NCBI GenBank assembly: GCA_963764525.1
Contig: CAVXTC010000005.1
Location: 62,001-126,000, forward strand
Reading direction: 5' to 3'
From: DATDIC01 sp963764525
GTDB taxonomy: Bacteria > Pseudomonadota > Alphaproteobacteria > Acetobacterales > Acetobacteraceae
DNA: 64,000 nt
Positions 56,361 through 64,000 of the stretch are shown piece by piece (the stretch's first letter is position 1; each line of letters begins with the position of its first letter). The translations under genes and the position numbers were made by a program. The notes beneath the pieces were generated by a model. That model did no database searches and was not told the DNA's origin. It saw only the letters and a list, made by a program, of their open reading frames with translations.

Positions 56361-56593
56361 CAATGCAGGCCACATGCCGGGCCACTGCGGGCCCGGTCGC
56401 CGGAAAAGCGGCGTGAAATTAACGTTAAGCCGCAACGTTTCTCTCACAACCCTGGTCGCCGGCCGGAATCGTGAGTGTTTTCCATTGGCTTCCGGAATTG
56501 ATCAGCAGAGGCGATCAATTTTTCTTGACCCGCTCTCGATCGCGTGAACACTCTCCCCCGGAAGCGGAACGTACCGGAGGAAGATCAGCACCC

Positions 56594-59418
56594 ATGGCGA
56601 GCCAGTCAGGAACGCCGACGGCCATTCAGGCCGCCGGAGCGGAAACGTTTGTACAGTCGATCGGTATCAACACCCATATCGATTTCGCAGCATACGGCTA
56701 CCAGAACCTGGCTACGGTCGAGCAGGCCATCCGCTACCTCGGTGTGGTCAACCTGCGCGACGATCCGGAAAGTGCCGCCGATGTCGGCGCCAACGGCGCG
56801 TGGCAGCAGGTCGCCGATGCCACCGGAGCAAAATTCGACGCCTTTCTGGCCGAAGGCTCGCCGGCCCAGATGGAAGGTGATCTCGGCCGTGCCGCTCAGC
56901 TCGCCCAGCAGGGAATCCTGAACTTCATCGAAGGCGGTAACGAGGAAGACGATCCATACGCCACCAGCAATGGCAACTCGCTGGCAATCGCCGCACAGTA
57001 CCAGCAAACCGTCTGGCAGGTCGCGCATCAGTATGGGCTGCCGGCGATCAACATGTCCTTCGGCCAGGGCTGGACCGCGGCCAACGATTGGCACGGCGAC
57101 TACGACAAGGTCGGCAACCTGGCGTCCTACGCCGATTACGCAAACGCCCACACCTACCCCTCCGGCGCCCCTGACAGCACCATCCAGGCGCTGAACAGCG
57201 ATGCCCAGATCGCCGCGGTCGGACGGCCGGTGATCACCACCGAAATCGGCTGGGACACCAACTCCACGGATCCGGTCACCGCCGCCAAATACACACTGGA
57301 CGCCGCGCTGGATGGCATGAAGGACGGCGACGCCAAGACCTATTTCTACGCCCTGTTCGACGACGGCTCCGGCGCCTACGGCCTGATGAACGCCGACGGC
57401 TCGGCCAAGCCGGCCGGCGCCGCGCTGCACAACCTTACGACCTTGCTCAGCGATCCCGGCGCCGGCAGTTCCTTCACCCCGGCTTCACTGACATACGGCC
57501 TGGCCGGCACCGCCAGCGGCGACAACACGCTGCTGCTGGAAAAATCCGACGGCAGCTACTGGCTCGCCATCTGGGATGAATCCGCCGCACCGCACACCGT
57601 CACGCTCAATCTTGGATCGGCGGCCGCGGTGCAGGTGTTCGATCCGCTGTCCGGCACCACGGCCGTGCAGACCGCCAGCAATGTCAGCACGCTTCAGATC
57701 GCAATCCCCGACCATCCCGTGCTGGTCGAGATCGTGCCCGGAACAGGTTCGGGCGGCGGGGAGTCTGGCGGAGGCAATCCGCCGACGCCCCAGGACCTCG
57801 CGGTCACTGTGCCGGCAGCCGAAATCGGCTCGTCGCCGGCGCGACGCTCGCTGTGTCCGGCACTGCGATCAATGATGCTTGGTCAGCGACCACCGGCGGC
57901 TCGATGGCGCTGAACGTCTATGATCTGGCCGGCACGATCACCATCGCCGGGCAAAATTTCGGCCCGGGCGGCGGCAAGGTTGCCGGCGGGATGCTGGTCG
58001 GCACCGAGGCGCAGCTCAACGCCGATCTCGCAACGCTGACCTATACCGCATCAGCATCGGCCGGCACCGATAGCTTGACCGTCGATGTCTGGAACCAGGT
58101 CGGCGTGGAGGTCACCGAAACGGTCGCCATTACCGTGACCGCGCCCGCCGATAGCGGCCCGGTCATCACCTTGCCGCCCACCCCGGCAGTAACCGTCGGA
58201 ACCAGCGCGCTGCTCGCCGGTATTTCGTTCACCGACCCGATCGGCAACGAGCCCGGCAGCATGGTGCTGGATGTCACCGCAGCCGGCGGCACGATCACCA
58301 TGAAGGACGCGAACGGCAACGCGATCGCCGGCTCGGGCACCGGCGCGATTTCCGTCAGCGGCACCCTTGCGCAACTCGATGCCGACCTGACGCGGCTTGC
58401 TTTCATCGGCGCCGCGGCCGGCGGCGGGTCGGTCATCGTGGACGTGCGGGATCAGCTCGGCAAAGAGACCACCCGGACGTTGGCGGTCACCATCAGCAGC
58501 GCGCAACCGACCGGTCCGGCGATTGCCACGCCAGCCGCCGAAAGCGTCACCGCCGGGGCCACGCTGGCGATCAGTGGGGTCTCGGTCGCCGACCTCTATG
58601 CCGCCGTCACACCCGGCACCCTGGCGCTCAATCTCACAGCGTCCGGCGGCACGCTTGACATGATCGGGGCCAACGGCCTTCCGGTTGCCGGATCCGGCAC
58701 CGGCGCGATCTCGGTCGCCGGAACGCTGGCGCAGATCAACGCCGACCTGGCGCGGCTATCGTTCACGGCCGGCGGCGGCACCGGAACCGGCTCGATTTCC
58801 GTGAATGTCTGGGACCAGGCGGGCATGGAATCCACCGTCGCCATCCCGGTTGCCATTACCGCGCGCCCATTGGTTACGATTGCCGCGACTAGCCAGACAG
58901 CGACGATCAACCTCAGCAACGTCACAATCAGTGCTACCGCCGGCAACCACATGATCTTCATCGGCGGCAGCAACGATATTCTCACCGCGACCGGCGGGCG
59001 GGAGCAGGTAACGGCGCTGCTGGGCGGCAACAGCATCACCACCGGCGCCTCGGCGGACGTTATCCGGCTCGGCGGATCGGGCAATGTGGTGAATGCCGGC
59101 GGAGGATCGAACACGATCACCGATACCGGTAGCGGCAACATCATCGTGTTGTCGCTGCCGGAACAAGGGCACGACACGATCCTGAGCAGCCTTGCCGGCA
59201 CCGCGGACACGCTCGATCTGCGTCCGCTGCTTGCCGATACCGCCTGGAACGGTGCCGGCGCGACGCTCGGCAATTTCCTGATCACACGCATGGTCGGCAG
59301 CGCCCAGACCATCCTGTCGGTCAGGCCAAGCGGTGTCTCCGGCAGCGCGACTTACGCGGTGGCGCGGCTCAGCGATGCGTTCACGCTGTCCGGGATGCTG
59401 GCCCACAGCGTTATCTGA
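56594..59418 (+). CDS. Glycoside-hydrolase-like protein with repeat region, probably exported by type I secretion (one frameshift)
   Basis: About 940 residues. Residues 20-330 are a clan-A TIM-barrel hydrolase-like domain: FVQSIGINTHIDFAAYGY, ILNFIEGGNEEDDPY (likely acid/base Glu in GGNE) and VITTEIGWDTNST (likely nucleophile Glu). Residues 330-400 look like a beta-sandwich. Three 110-residue repeats follow (units such as SGTGAISVSGTLAQLDADL and SGTGAISVAGTLAQINADL). The C-terminal 150 residues are Gly/Asn/Thr-rich (VNAGGGSNTITDTGSGN), resembling C-terminal type I secretion regions. No N-terminal signal peptide. A frame change near 57828 splits it. ATG at 56594 follows GGAGG. Confidence 0.75.
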
Positions 59419-59423
59419 AACCG

Positions 59424-59440
59424 AAACCTTCCGTAGGTTT
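59424..59440 (+). terminator. Possible short hairpin after the hydrolase repeat gene
   Basis: AAACCT-TCCGT-AGGTTT, a perfect six-base stem 6 bases after the stop, ending in a short T run. The stem is weak and AT-rich, so terminator activity is uncertain. Confidence 0.3.
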
Positions 59441-59447
59441 TGCAGCC

Positions 59448-59508
59448 TTGATCGTCACTCCCGCGACCCCGTCGTTCCTGCGAAAGCGACGCGAAAGCGG
59501 GAATCCAC
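59448..59508. repeat. Dispersed GTCATTCCCGC-type repeat, degenerate copy
   Basis: GATCGTCACTCCCGCGACCC then GTCGTTCCTGCGAAAGCGAC and GCGAAAGCGGGAATCCACG; related to 29025-29106 and 46601-46700. Confidence 0.55.
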
Positions 59509-59567
59509 GCCCCCGTTTGGTAAGATCGGAGCAACCCGAGGTATTCACCCGACGCCGAGCGATCCTG

Positions 59568-60417
59568 TTACGGTGTCAATCCATTCTCTTCCCGCCGCAG
59601 CTTGCCCACGAGCCCCTGAACCGCGGCAAAGTCCTGGTCCGCCGGGGAAGCAACAGGCGCGGCCCCGACTCCCTCGGGTGGCAGGCGACGTGCAACCAGT
59701 TTTTCGTTCGCCCGCGCGGTCGCAACGCGAACGGCACCAAGGCTCTTGCTGGCCGCCTCCACCTCTGCCGTGAGGTCGCGCACCTGTGCCTGCAACTTGT
59801 CGCGCTGTGCATTCAGGCTCGATTGCTCGCCGGCGAGCTGGTCGAGCGCAGCTTGCTGGGTCGCTTGGTCGTGCTGGAGCGACTCAAGGGATTTGCGCGC
59901 CGTCTCGATGTTTCCGGTGATCGTGGCAAGCTCGCTGCGCTTCGCGGAGAGTTGCGGATCCAGGTTCGGCGTTGAAGCCGGCCCGGAATCGGCCGGGGAA
60001 GAGGACGGTGACGGAGACGGAGACGGCGGCGCGCCTGGCGCGACCGTGCTGGCGACTGCCGGCGTCAAACTGGCGGCGATCGGTGCCGCCGGTGCCGGTT
60101 GGGCCGCCGCCGGCGCCTGCTGGCCGACGGCGTGCTCGGCGGCGCGTTCACGATTTAGCGCGGCAATCGCCTGACCCGCTTCGGCCGCGGCCTTTTGCGC
60201 CACGGCCAGGTCGGGCGGTGGCGGCAGGCTGGCTGGCGCGTGCGGCCCTGACACCGCCGGCGGACCTGGTTCCATGGGTGCAGACGGCTCAGCCGGCTGT
60301 ACCGGCAATTGGCGTTATCGGCCGTGATGGCGATGGCGACGGACTCAAGGACACCGCGGCAAGCGCTGCCAGAACGCCTCCGACCAGGATCCCGGCGGGC
60401 AACGCGAAACGCCACAA
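59568..60417 (-). CDS. Membrane-anchored proline-rich coiled-coil protein, unknown function (one frameshift)
   Basis: About 280 residues. TTG at 60417, with AAGGGAGAAG upstream, opens an N-terminal membrane helix (LPAGILVGGVLAALAAVSLS) followed by SPSPSPSRPITPI; a frame change near 60305 leads to PVQPAEPSAPMEP and a long Pro/Ala/Ser linker (PSPSPSPSSSPADSGP). Residues 160-240 form a coiled coil (ETARKSLESLQHDQATQQAA; LNAQRDKLQAQVRDLTAEVE). One membrane helix, extended linker and periplasmic coiled coil suggest an envelope-spanning or scaffold protein. No family recognised. Confidence 0.6.
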
Positions 60418-60620
60418 GCAGTCTTCTCCCTTGCGTCAAAACCGGGAGATAGTCTCGGTGGAGATCACGATCAATCTTGCCGGAAGACATAACGCGCAGC
60501 CGGGGTCAGGAAAGTTCCGCCGGCGCTGGATGTAGCGTGGGGTCCACCGGCCCGCGTCCGCCTCGCGGCAAATCGTGTGCCGCGTGGTATCGCTTCAGCT
60601 TGCGCCGAGAGGAAACGATC

Positions 60621-61475
60621 ATGGACCTTGACGACATCGGGCACTACCGCCGCAGCGGATATGTGGTGATCCGGCGGCTGCTGACCGCCGATCACGTCGC
60701 CGCGTGCCTCGCCGCGCTGACGCGCCTCGCCGAGCAACCCGGCGTCACCCAGGAACGGCACGGCAACCAGCCGTTCGCCACGATGGAAGCCGGCGTCGAT
60801 CCGACCCAGGCCGCGGCGGCGGCGCGTGTCGATCTGGTCCGCAAGTTCGGCGACTTCACCGATTTCGATCCGGCGCTGATGCGTGCGGCGATGTCGGCGA
60901 AGCTGCACGACAAGCTGGATCGCATCATGGGAAGCGGACGCCTGCTGATGCAGGAAATGGCGCTGCTGAAACCGCCGCGAATCGGCGGCGAGAAGCCGTG
61001 GCACCAGGATGCCGCCTATTTCCGCGGCAGCGATCCTGGGCTGATGTTCGGCGTCTGGATCGCGCTGGATCCCGCCACCAGCGAAAACGGCTGCATGGAG
61101 GTGGTCCCCGGCTCCCATCTCGCCGGCCCGGCGCCGCACATCCCGCACGAGGACATCAATCTTTGCACGATACGGCCGGACCATGTGCGCGCCGATCAGC
61201 GCGTCGCCATCCCGCTGCAGCCCGGCGACGCCCTGGTGTTCCACAGCCTGATCCATCATTACACGGCCGCGAATCGGTCGGATATGCGCCGGCGCGCGCT
61301 ACAGTTCCATTACCATCAGATCGGTCTGGAATGGACGTCCCTGGCGGTGCATCGCGAGCTGTTTCACGATGAAGCGGGCGACTACGCCGGCTGCACGGTA
61401 TCGCGCGGGAAACCGTTCGCCGAGGCGTCCAGCTACGTACCCGAACGCCGACGGCCGGTTACCGCGATGTTGTAA
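60621..61475 (+). CDS. Phytanoyl-CoA dioxygenase family protein
   Basis: 284-residue Fe(II)/2-oxoglutarate oxygenase. The HxD iron ligands are in EKPWHQDAAYF and the distal His in VFHSLIHHYTAAN; the 2-oxoglutarate-binding Arg is expected soon after (SDMRRRALQFHY). N-terminus: YRRSGYVVIRRLLTADHVAA. ATG at 60621 follows GAGAGGAAA. Substrate unknown; members hydroxylate many small molecules. Confidence 0.88.
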   Translation: MDLDDIGHYRRSGYVVIRRLLTADHVAACLAALTRLAEQPGVTQERHGNQPFATMEAGVDPTQAAAAARVDLVRKFGDFTDFDPALMRAAMSAKLHDKLDRIMGSGRLLMQEMALLKPPRIGGEKPWHQDAAYFRGSDPGLMFGVWIALDPATSENGCMEVVPGSHLAGPAPHIPHEDINLCTIRPDHVRADQRVAIPLQPGDALVFHSLIHHYTAANRSDMRRRALQFHYHQIGLEWTSLAVHRELFHDEAGDYAGCTVSRGKPFAEASSYVPERRRPVTAML

Positions 61476-61559
61476 TGCCAACGATGGTTTCCCCCCTCGC
61501 TTTTGGCAGGGGCAGGGGAGGGGTTCGCCCCGCCGCCGGATCCCCACAGTGGGCGCCGC

Positions 61560-62739
61560 TCACCGCGATGGCGTAATCGTCATCGGCAGGCTCGACAGTC
61601 CGCGCAGCGTGTTGTTGTGCCGCCGCCGCACCGGCCCGGTGATCTCGATCGAAACCGCCTTGCGCGCCAGCGCCGCCAGCACGACCTCGCCCTCCAGCCG
61701 CGCCAGCACCTGGCCGACGCAGCCATGGATTCCGGTGCCGAACCCGACATGCCCGGCGTTCTGGCGAGTAATGTCATACTCGTCCGGCCGGTCCCATCGC
61801 CGACGATCGCGGTTTGCCGCACCCAGGAACATAAGGACTTTTTCGCCGGCATCGATGCGCACGTCGCCGATCTCGACCTCGTGCATGGTGGTGCGGAAGA
61901 ACGTCTGCACGGGGCTTTCGAACCGCACCGCTTCCTCGAATGCCGCGCGGGCAAGACCGGGATCGGCGCGCAGGCGTTGAAACTGCTCGGGGAAGCGCGC
62001 CAGGCAGTAGATCGCCGCTCCCAGCGCGCTGACCGTCGTGTCCACCCCGGCGGTCAGCACCGAGCGTACCACGACAGGCGCTTCTTCCGGCGTTAGCTCG
62101 GCGGCGGCGTGGATATCAGCGCCGAACCCGACCGGCGCCAGCGCGGCGCGTTGCGATTGCGCCTGCACCCACGCGAGCACCGGTTCGGCGTCCGCCACCG
62201 CGGCCTCGAACAGCGCGTTGCGCGGCCCGAACGAGTTAAACACCATGTTCCCGTACGGCAGCAGGAACCTGCGGTTGTCCCGCGGCATGCCGACCGCATC
62301 CGGAAACACGGTGAGCGGGAACGCCTCGGCCAGATCGGGGACAGCATCGAAGGTGCCGCGCGCAACCAGTTCGTCGATCAGCGTATCGGCCGCCGCCGAA
62401 AAATCCGCTCGCAGACGCCGCATCGCGGCCGGTGACAGCACACGGTCCAGCACTTTGCGCGTACGGTCGTGCAGCGGCGGATCGGTCTCCAGCACCAGGC
62501 TGGGCAGCCGCCACGGCTTTTCCTTGCTGAAATCGGACAGCCCGACGCCGCGCGCAGACGAAAAGCTCTGCCAATCCGTCAGAATTGCATGCACCTGCTC
62601 GTAGCGCGCCACTGCCCACACATCGTAGCGCTTGAGCCGCACCAACGGCCCCGCCTCACGCAGCGCTTCCTGGGCGGGCAGCGGGTTCTCGAAATACACG
62701 TGCGAATACGGGTCGATGTCGGAGGTTGGGATGGGCATC
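61560..62739 (-). CDS. Cytochrome P450
   Basis: 392-residue soluble class I type P450. Heme motif FGTGIHGCVGQVLARLE (Cys ligand), I-helix VLTAGVDTTVSALG, K-helix EEAVRFESPV (ExxR). It needs separate redox partners, none of which is encoded here. ATG at 62739 has GGAG eight bases upstream; ATG at 62750 is an alternative. Substrate unknown; convergent with the dioxygenase and divergent from the mannonate-dehydratase-like gene. Confidence 0.93.
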
Positions 62740-62804
62740 GCCGTCTCCATTGGATTCCGCGCCGATTCTATACATGATCGGACAGGGAAGGGATGGAGGA
62801 TGCA

Positions 62805-63782
62805 ATGTATCTCGGCACCCAGGTCGCACCGCGCGACGATCAGGACTACCGGATGTGGGCGCAGCTTGGGGTTCGCCATGTCTGCGCCGATCCGCCGGGC
62901 AACCCGCACCGCTGGAGCCTGGATGACCTGAACCGCCAGCGCGAGCATGTCGAAAGCTTCGGGCTGACCCTGGACATGGTGCAGCTTCCCCTGGCGTCGC
63001 GGCCGATCGAGCAGGGGCAGAGCCCGAACATCCTGCTGGGCCGCGAGCCCGACCGGCAGCGCGAGATAGATTCCATTTGCGCGCTGATCGAGCGATTGGC
63101 GCAGGCCGGCATCCCAGCCGCCAAATACAACTTGAACATCATCGGCATCCCGCGCACCGGGCAGGAGCCGGGGAGGGGTGGCGCGCGCAACGCTGCGTTC
63201 CGCTGGGACAAGGCGGATCACGACGCGCCCCCGGGCCTCGCCGGCGTGTTGGATGAGGATGAGAACTGGGCGCGGATCGATCATTTCCTGCGCCACGTCG
63301 TGCCGGTGGCGACGTCAGCGCGCGTGCGGCTGGCCTGCCATCCGCACGATCCCTACACGCCGCCGGGCTACAAGGGCGTCACGCGGGTGCTGGGCACCGT
63401 GGAAGGACTGAAGCGCTTCGTGACGATGCACGAGAGCCCGTATCACGGGCTGAATTTCTGCCAGGGCACCGTGGCCGAGATGCTGGAAGACCCTGGCCGG
63501 GAGATCGTTCCGGTGATCCGCTGGTTCGGCGAGCGGGGCAAGATCTTCAACGTCCACTTCCGCAACATCCTCGGCCGCCGACTGGATTTCATGGAGGTCT
63601 TCCCCGACGAGGGCAGCATGGACATGGCCGCTGCGCTGCGCGCGTATCGTGATGTCGGTTACCAGTACATGCTGATGCCGGATCACGTGCCGGAGATCGA
63701 CGCGCGCGATCCGTCGGGCATCGCGTTTGCGTTCTGCTATGGCTATATCAAGGGACTGATGGACGCGATCGGCGGCGGCTGA
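62805..63782 (+). CDS. Mannonate dehydratase-like TIM-barrel enzyme (UxuA family)
   Basis: 325 residues, TIM-barrel xylose-isomerase/UxuA superfamily. RLACHPHDPYTPPGYKGVTR is the conserved metal/substrate segment of mannonate dehydratase; NFCQGTVAEML, KIFNVHFRNI and YQYMLMPDHVPEIDARDPSG follow in the same order as in UxuA. It is shorter than canonical UxuA (about 390), so another sugar-acid dehydratase or isomerase function is possible. ATG at 62805 has GGAGG five bases upstream and is preferred to 62793. Confidence 0.82.
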   Translation: MYLGTQVAPRDDQDYRMWAQLGVRHVCADPPGNPHRWSLDDLNRQREHVESFGLTLDMVQLPLASRPIEQGQSPNILLGREPDRQREIDSICALIERLAQAGIPAAKYNLNIIGIPRTGQEPGRGGARNAAFRWDKADHDAPPGLAGVLDEDENWARIDHFLRHVVPVATSARVRLACHPHDPYTPPGYKGVTRVLGTVEGLKRFVTMHESPYHGLNFCQGTVAEMLEDPGREIVPVIRWFGERGKIFNVHFRNILGRRLDFMEVFPDEGSMDMAAALRAYRDVGYQYMLMPDHVPEIDARDPSGIAFAFCYGYIKGLMDAIGGG

Positions 63783-63784
63783 GA

Positions 63785-63871
63785 TCAGAGACTATCGACC
63801 TTTTCCGCCAGCCACCTCTTGGTCAGCGACTGGTACGGCAAGTCGCGCCGGTTCTCCGCCAATGCAAGACT
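63785..63871 (-). pseudogene. C-terminal remnant of a CopG/BrnA-type antitoxin
   Basis: The frame ends LALAENRRDLPYQSLTKRWL then AEKVDSL and a stop. The LPYQSL-x-K-x-WLAE pattern is the hallmark C-terminus of CopG/BrnA-like antitoxins. A stop lies directly upstream at 63872, and the N-terminal part and any toxin gene are missing, so only a fragment remains. Confidence 0.45.
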
Positions 63872-63892
63872 TCACGCCCTGCCCGGCCGAAC

Positions 63893-64000
63893 CTACCGCA
63901 CCTGCGCAACCCGCAGCGTGTTCGTCGCCCCGGAATGCCCGAACGGCACGCCCGCCGCGACCACGATCTCATCGCCCGGCGCGGCAAACCCCTCAGTCTG
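63893..64000 (-). CDS. pyk: Pyruvate kinase, C-terminal end (start beyond window)
   Basis: 35 residues ending GFAAPGDEIVVAAGVPFGHS, GATNTLRVAQVR and stop. This is the typical last strand and helix of bacterial pyruvate kinase (V-x-x-AGVPFG-x-x-GxTN). The rest lies to the right of the window. Pyruvate kinase makes pyruvate and ATP from phosphoenolpyruvate and ADP. Confidence 0.75.
   Translation of the reverse strand, partial: QTEGFAAPGDEIVVAAGVPFGHSGATNTLRVAQVR

Larger units (their letters stand above)
56103..56593. other. 491-base divergent spacer with sigma-54-like sites
   Basis: Between the GT2 gene (leftward) and the glycoside-hydrolase repeat protein (rightward). Leftward sites: 56174-56189 (CGGAACG-CCTC-TTGCT) and 56345-56360 (CGGCACG-CGGC-TTGCG). 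Rightward, no good sigma-54 site was found; TTGACC at 56525 might be a -35 element. No coding sense seen. Confidence 0.5.

Noticed and set aside
56106..56447. 113-residue frame on the minus strand upstream of the GT2 gene
   Set aside because: Cys/Arg-rich composition and no motifs; most likely chance in a GC-rich spacer.
56487..56505. TGGCTTC...TTGA before the hydrolase repeat gene as a sigma-54 site
   Set aside because: Spacing is one base too long and the -12 element lacks the C.
61560..63296. P450 frame extended to 63296
   Set aside because: The added N-terminus lies opposite the mannonate-dehydratase-like gene and has no P450 features; the start at 62739 has a good ribosome site.
1..64000. 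tRNA, rRNA, CRISPR arrays, transposases, phage genes
   Set aside because: Read for on both strands; no cloverleaf-like sequence, regular repeat-spacer pattern, transposase motif or phage protein was recognised.

Overview
The window is GC-rich, gene-dense alphaproteobacterial DNA. The best guess from gene content is Rhodospirillales, most likely Acetobacteraceae: a hisB-DUF2628-hisH-GNAT-hisA cluster, an MbfA iron exporter, paired DUF1326/DUF2182 genes, a PaoABC-like molybdenum aldehyde oxidoreductase and an acetan-type exopolysaccharide locus. The assignment rests on gene content only. No rRNA, tRNA, CRISPR array, phage or intact insertion sequence was seen.

Layout. 1-5854: end of a sugar ABC importer, iron exporter mbfA, a cytochrome b561 and the histidine cluster. 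6244-13277: one-strand metabolic genes (amine-oxidase-like flavoprotein, S49 peptidase, CMD protein, beta-hydroxyacid dehydrogenase, phosphatase, epoxide hydrolase, DUF1326/DUF2182). 13342-17867: a winged-helix/TPR regulator divergent from an orphan peptide-binding protein, a truncated permease and an NTF2-like protein. 17991-22057: a CDF transporter, then a vitamin B12/ferric-siderophore type ABC importer with its own TonB. 22407-27393: enoyl-CoA hydratase, serine hydrolase, a decayed binding-protein remnant, a large membrane protein and a glycosyltransferase, divergent from otsA (27538-28983). 29191-32942: an acyl-CoA ligase catabolic operon, meeting the three-subunit aldehyde oxidoreductase (32939-36884) tail to tail.

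37350-60417 is dominated by exopolysaccharide functions: galE, a flippase, a sigma-54 activator without a receiver domain, two glycosyltransferases with an acyltransferase, and an operon read leftwards from 54855 (initiating glycosylphosphotransferase, Wza-like exporter, Wzz-like co-polymerase, a CpsD-like protein without a P-loop, a glycosyltransferase, a secreted beta-helix protein). A perfect sigma-54 promoter (TGGCACG-N4-TTGCT) lies just upstream of this operon and weaker ones lie before neighbouring polysaccharide genes, so the activator at 40127 is the natural candidate controller. A long glycoside-hydrolase/repeat protein without a signal peptide (56594-59418) and a cysteine-repeat secreted protein (46758-47138) are the most unusual products. 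The window ends with a dioxygenase, a P450, a mannonate-dehydratase-like enzyme, an antitoxin remnant and the tail of pyruvate kinase.

About seventeen genes, including hisA, are broken by apparent single-base frameshifts while their coding sense is otherwise intact. This looks more like indel errors in the sequence than real gene decay, so most such genes are given as one gene with the break noted.
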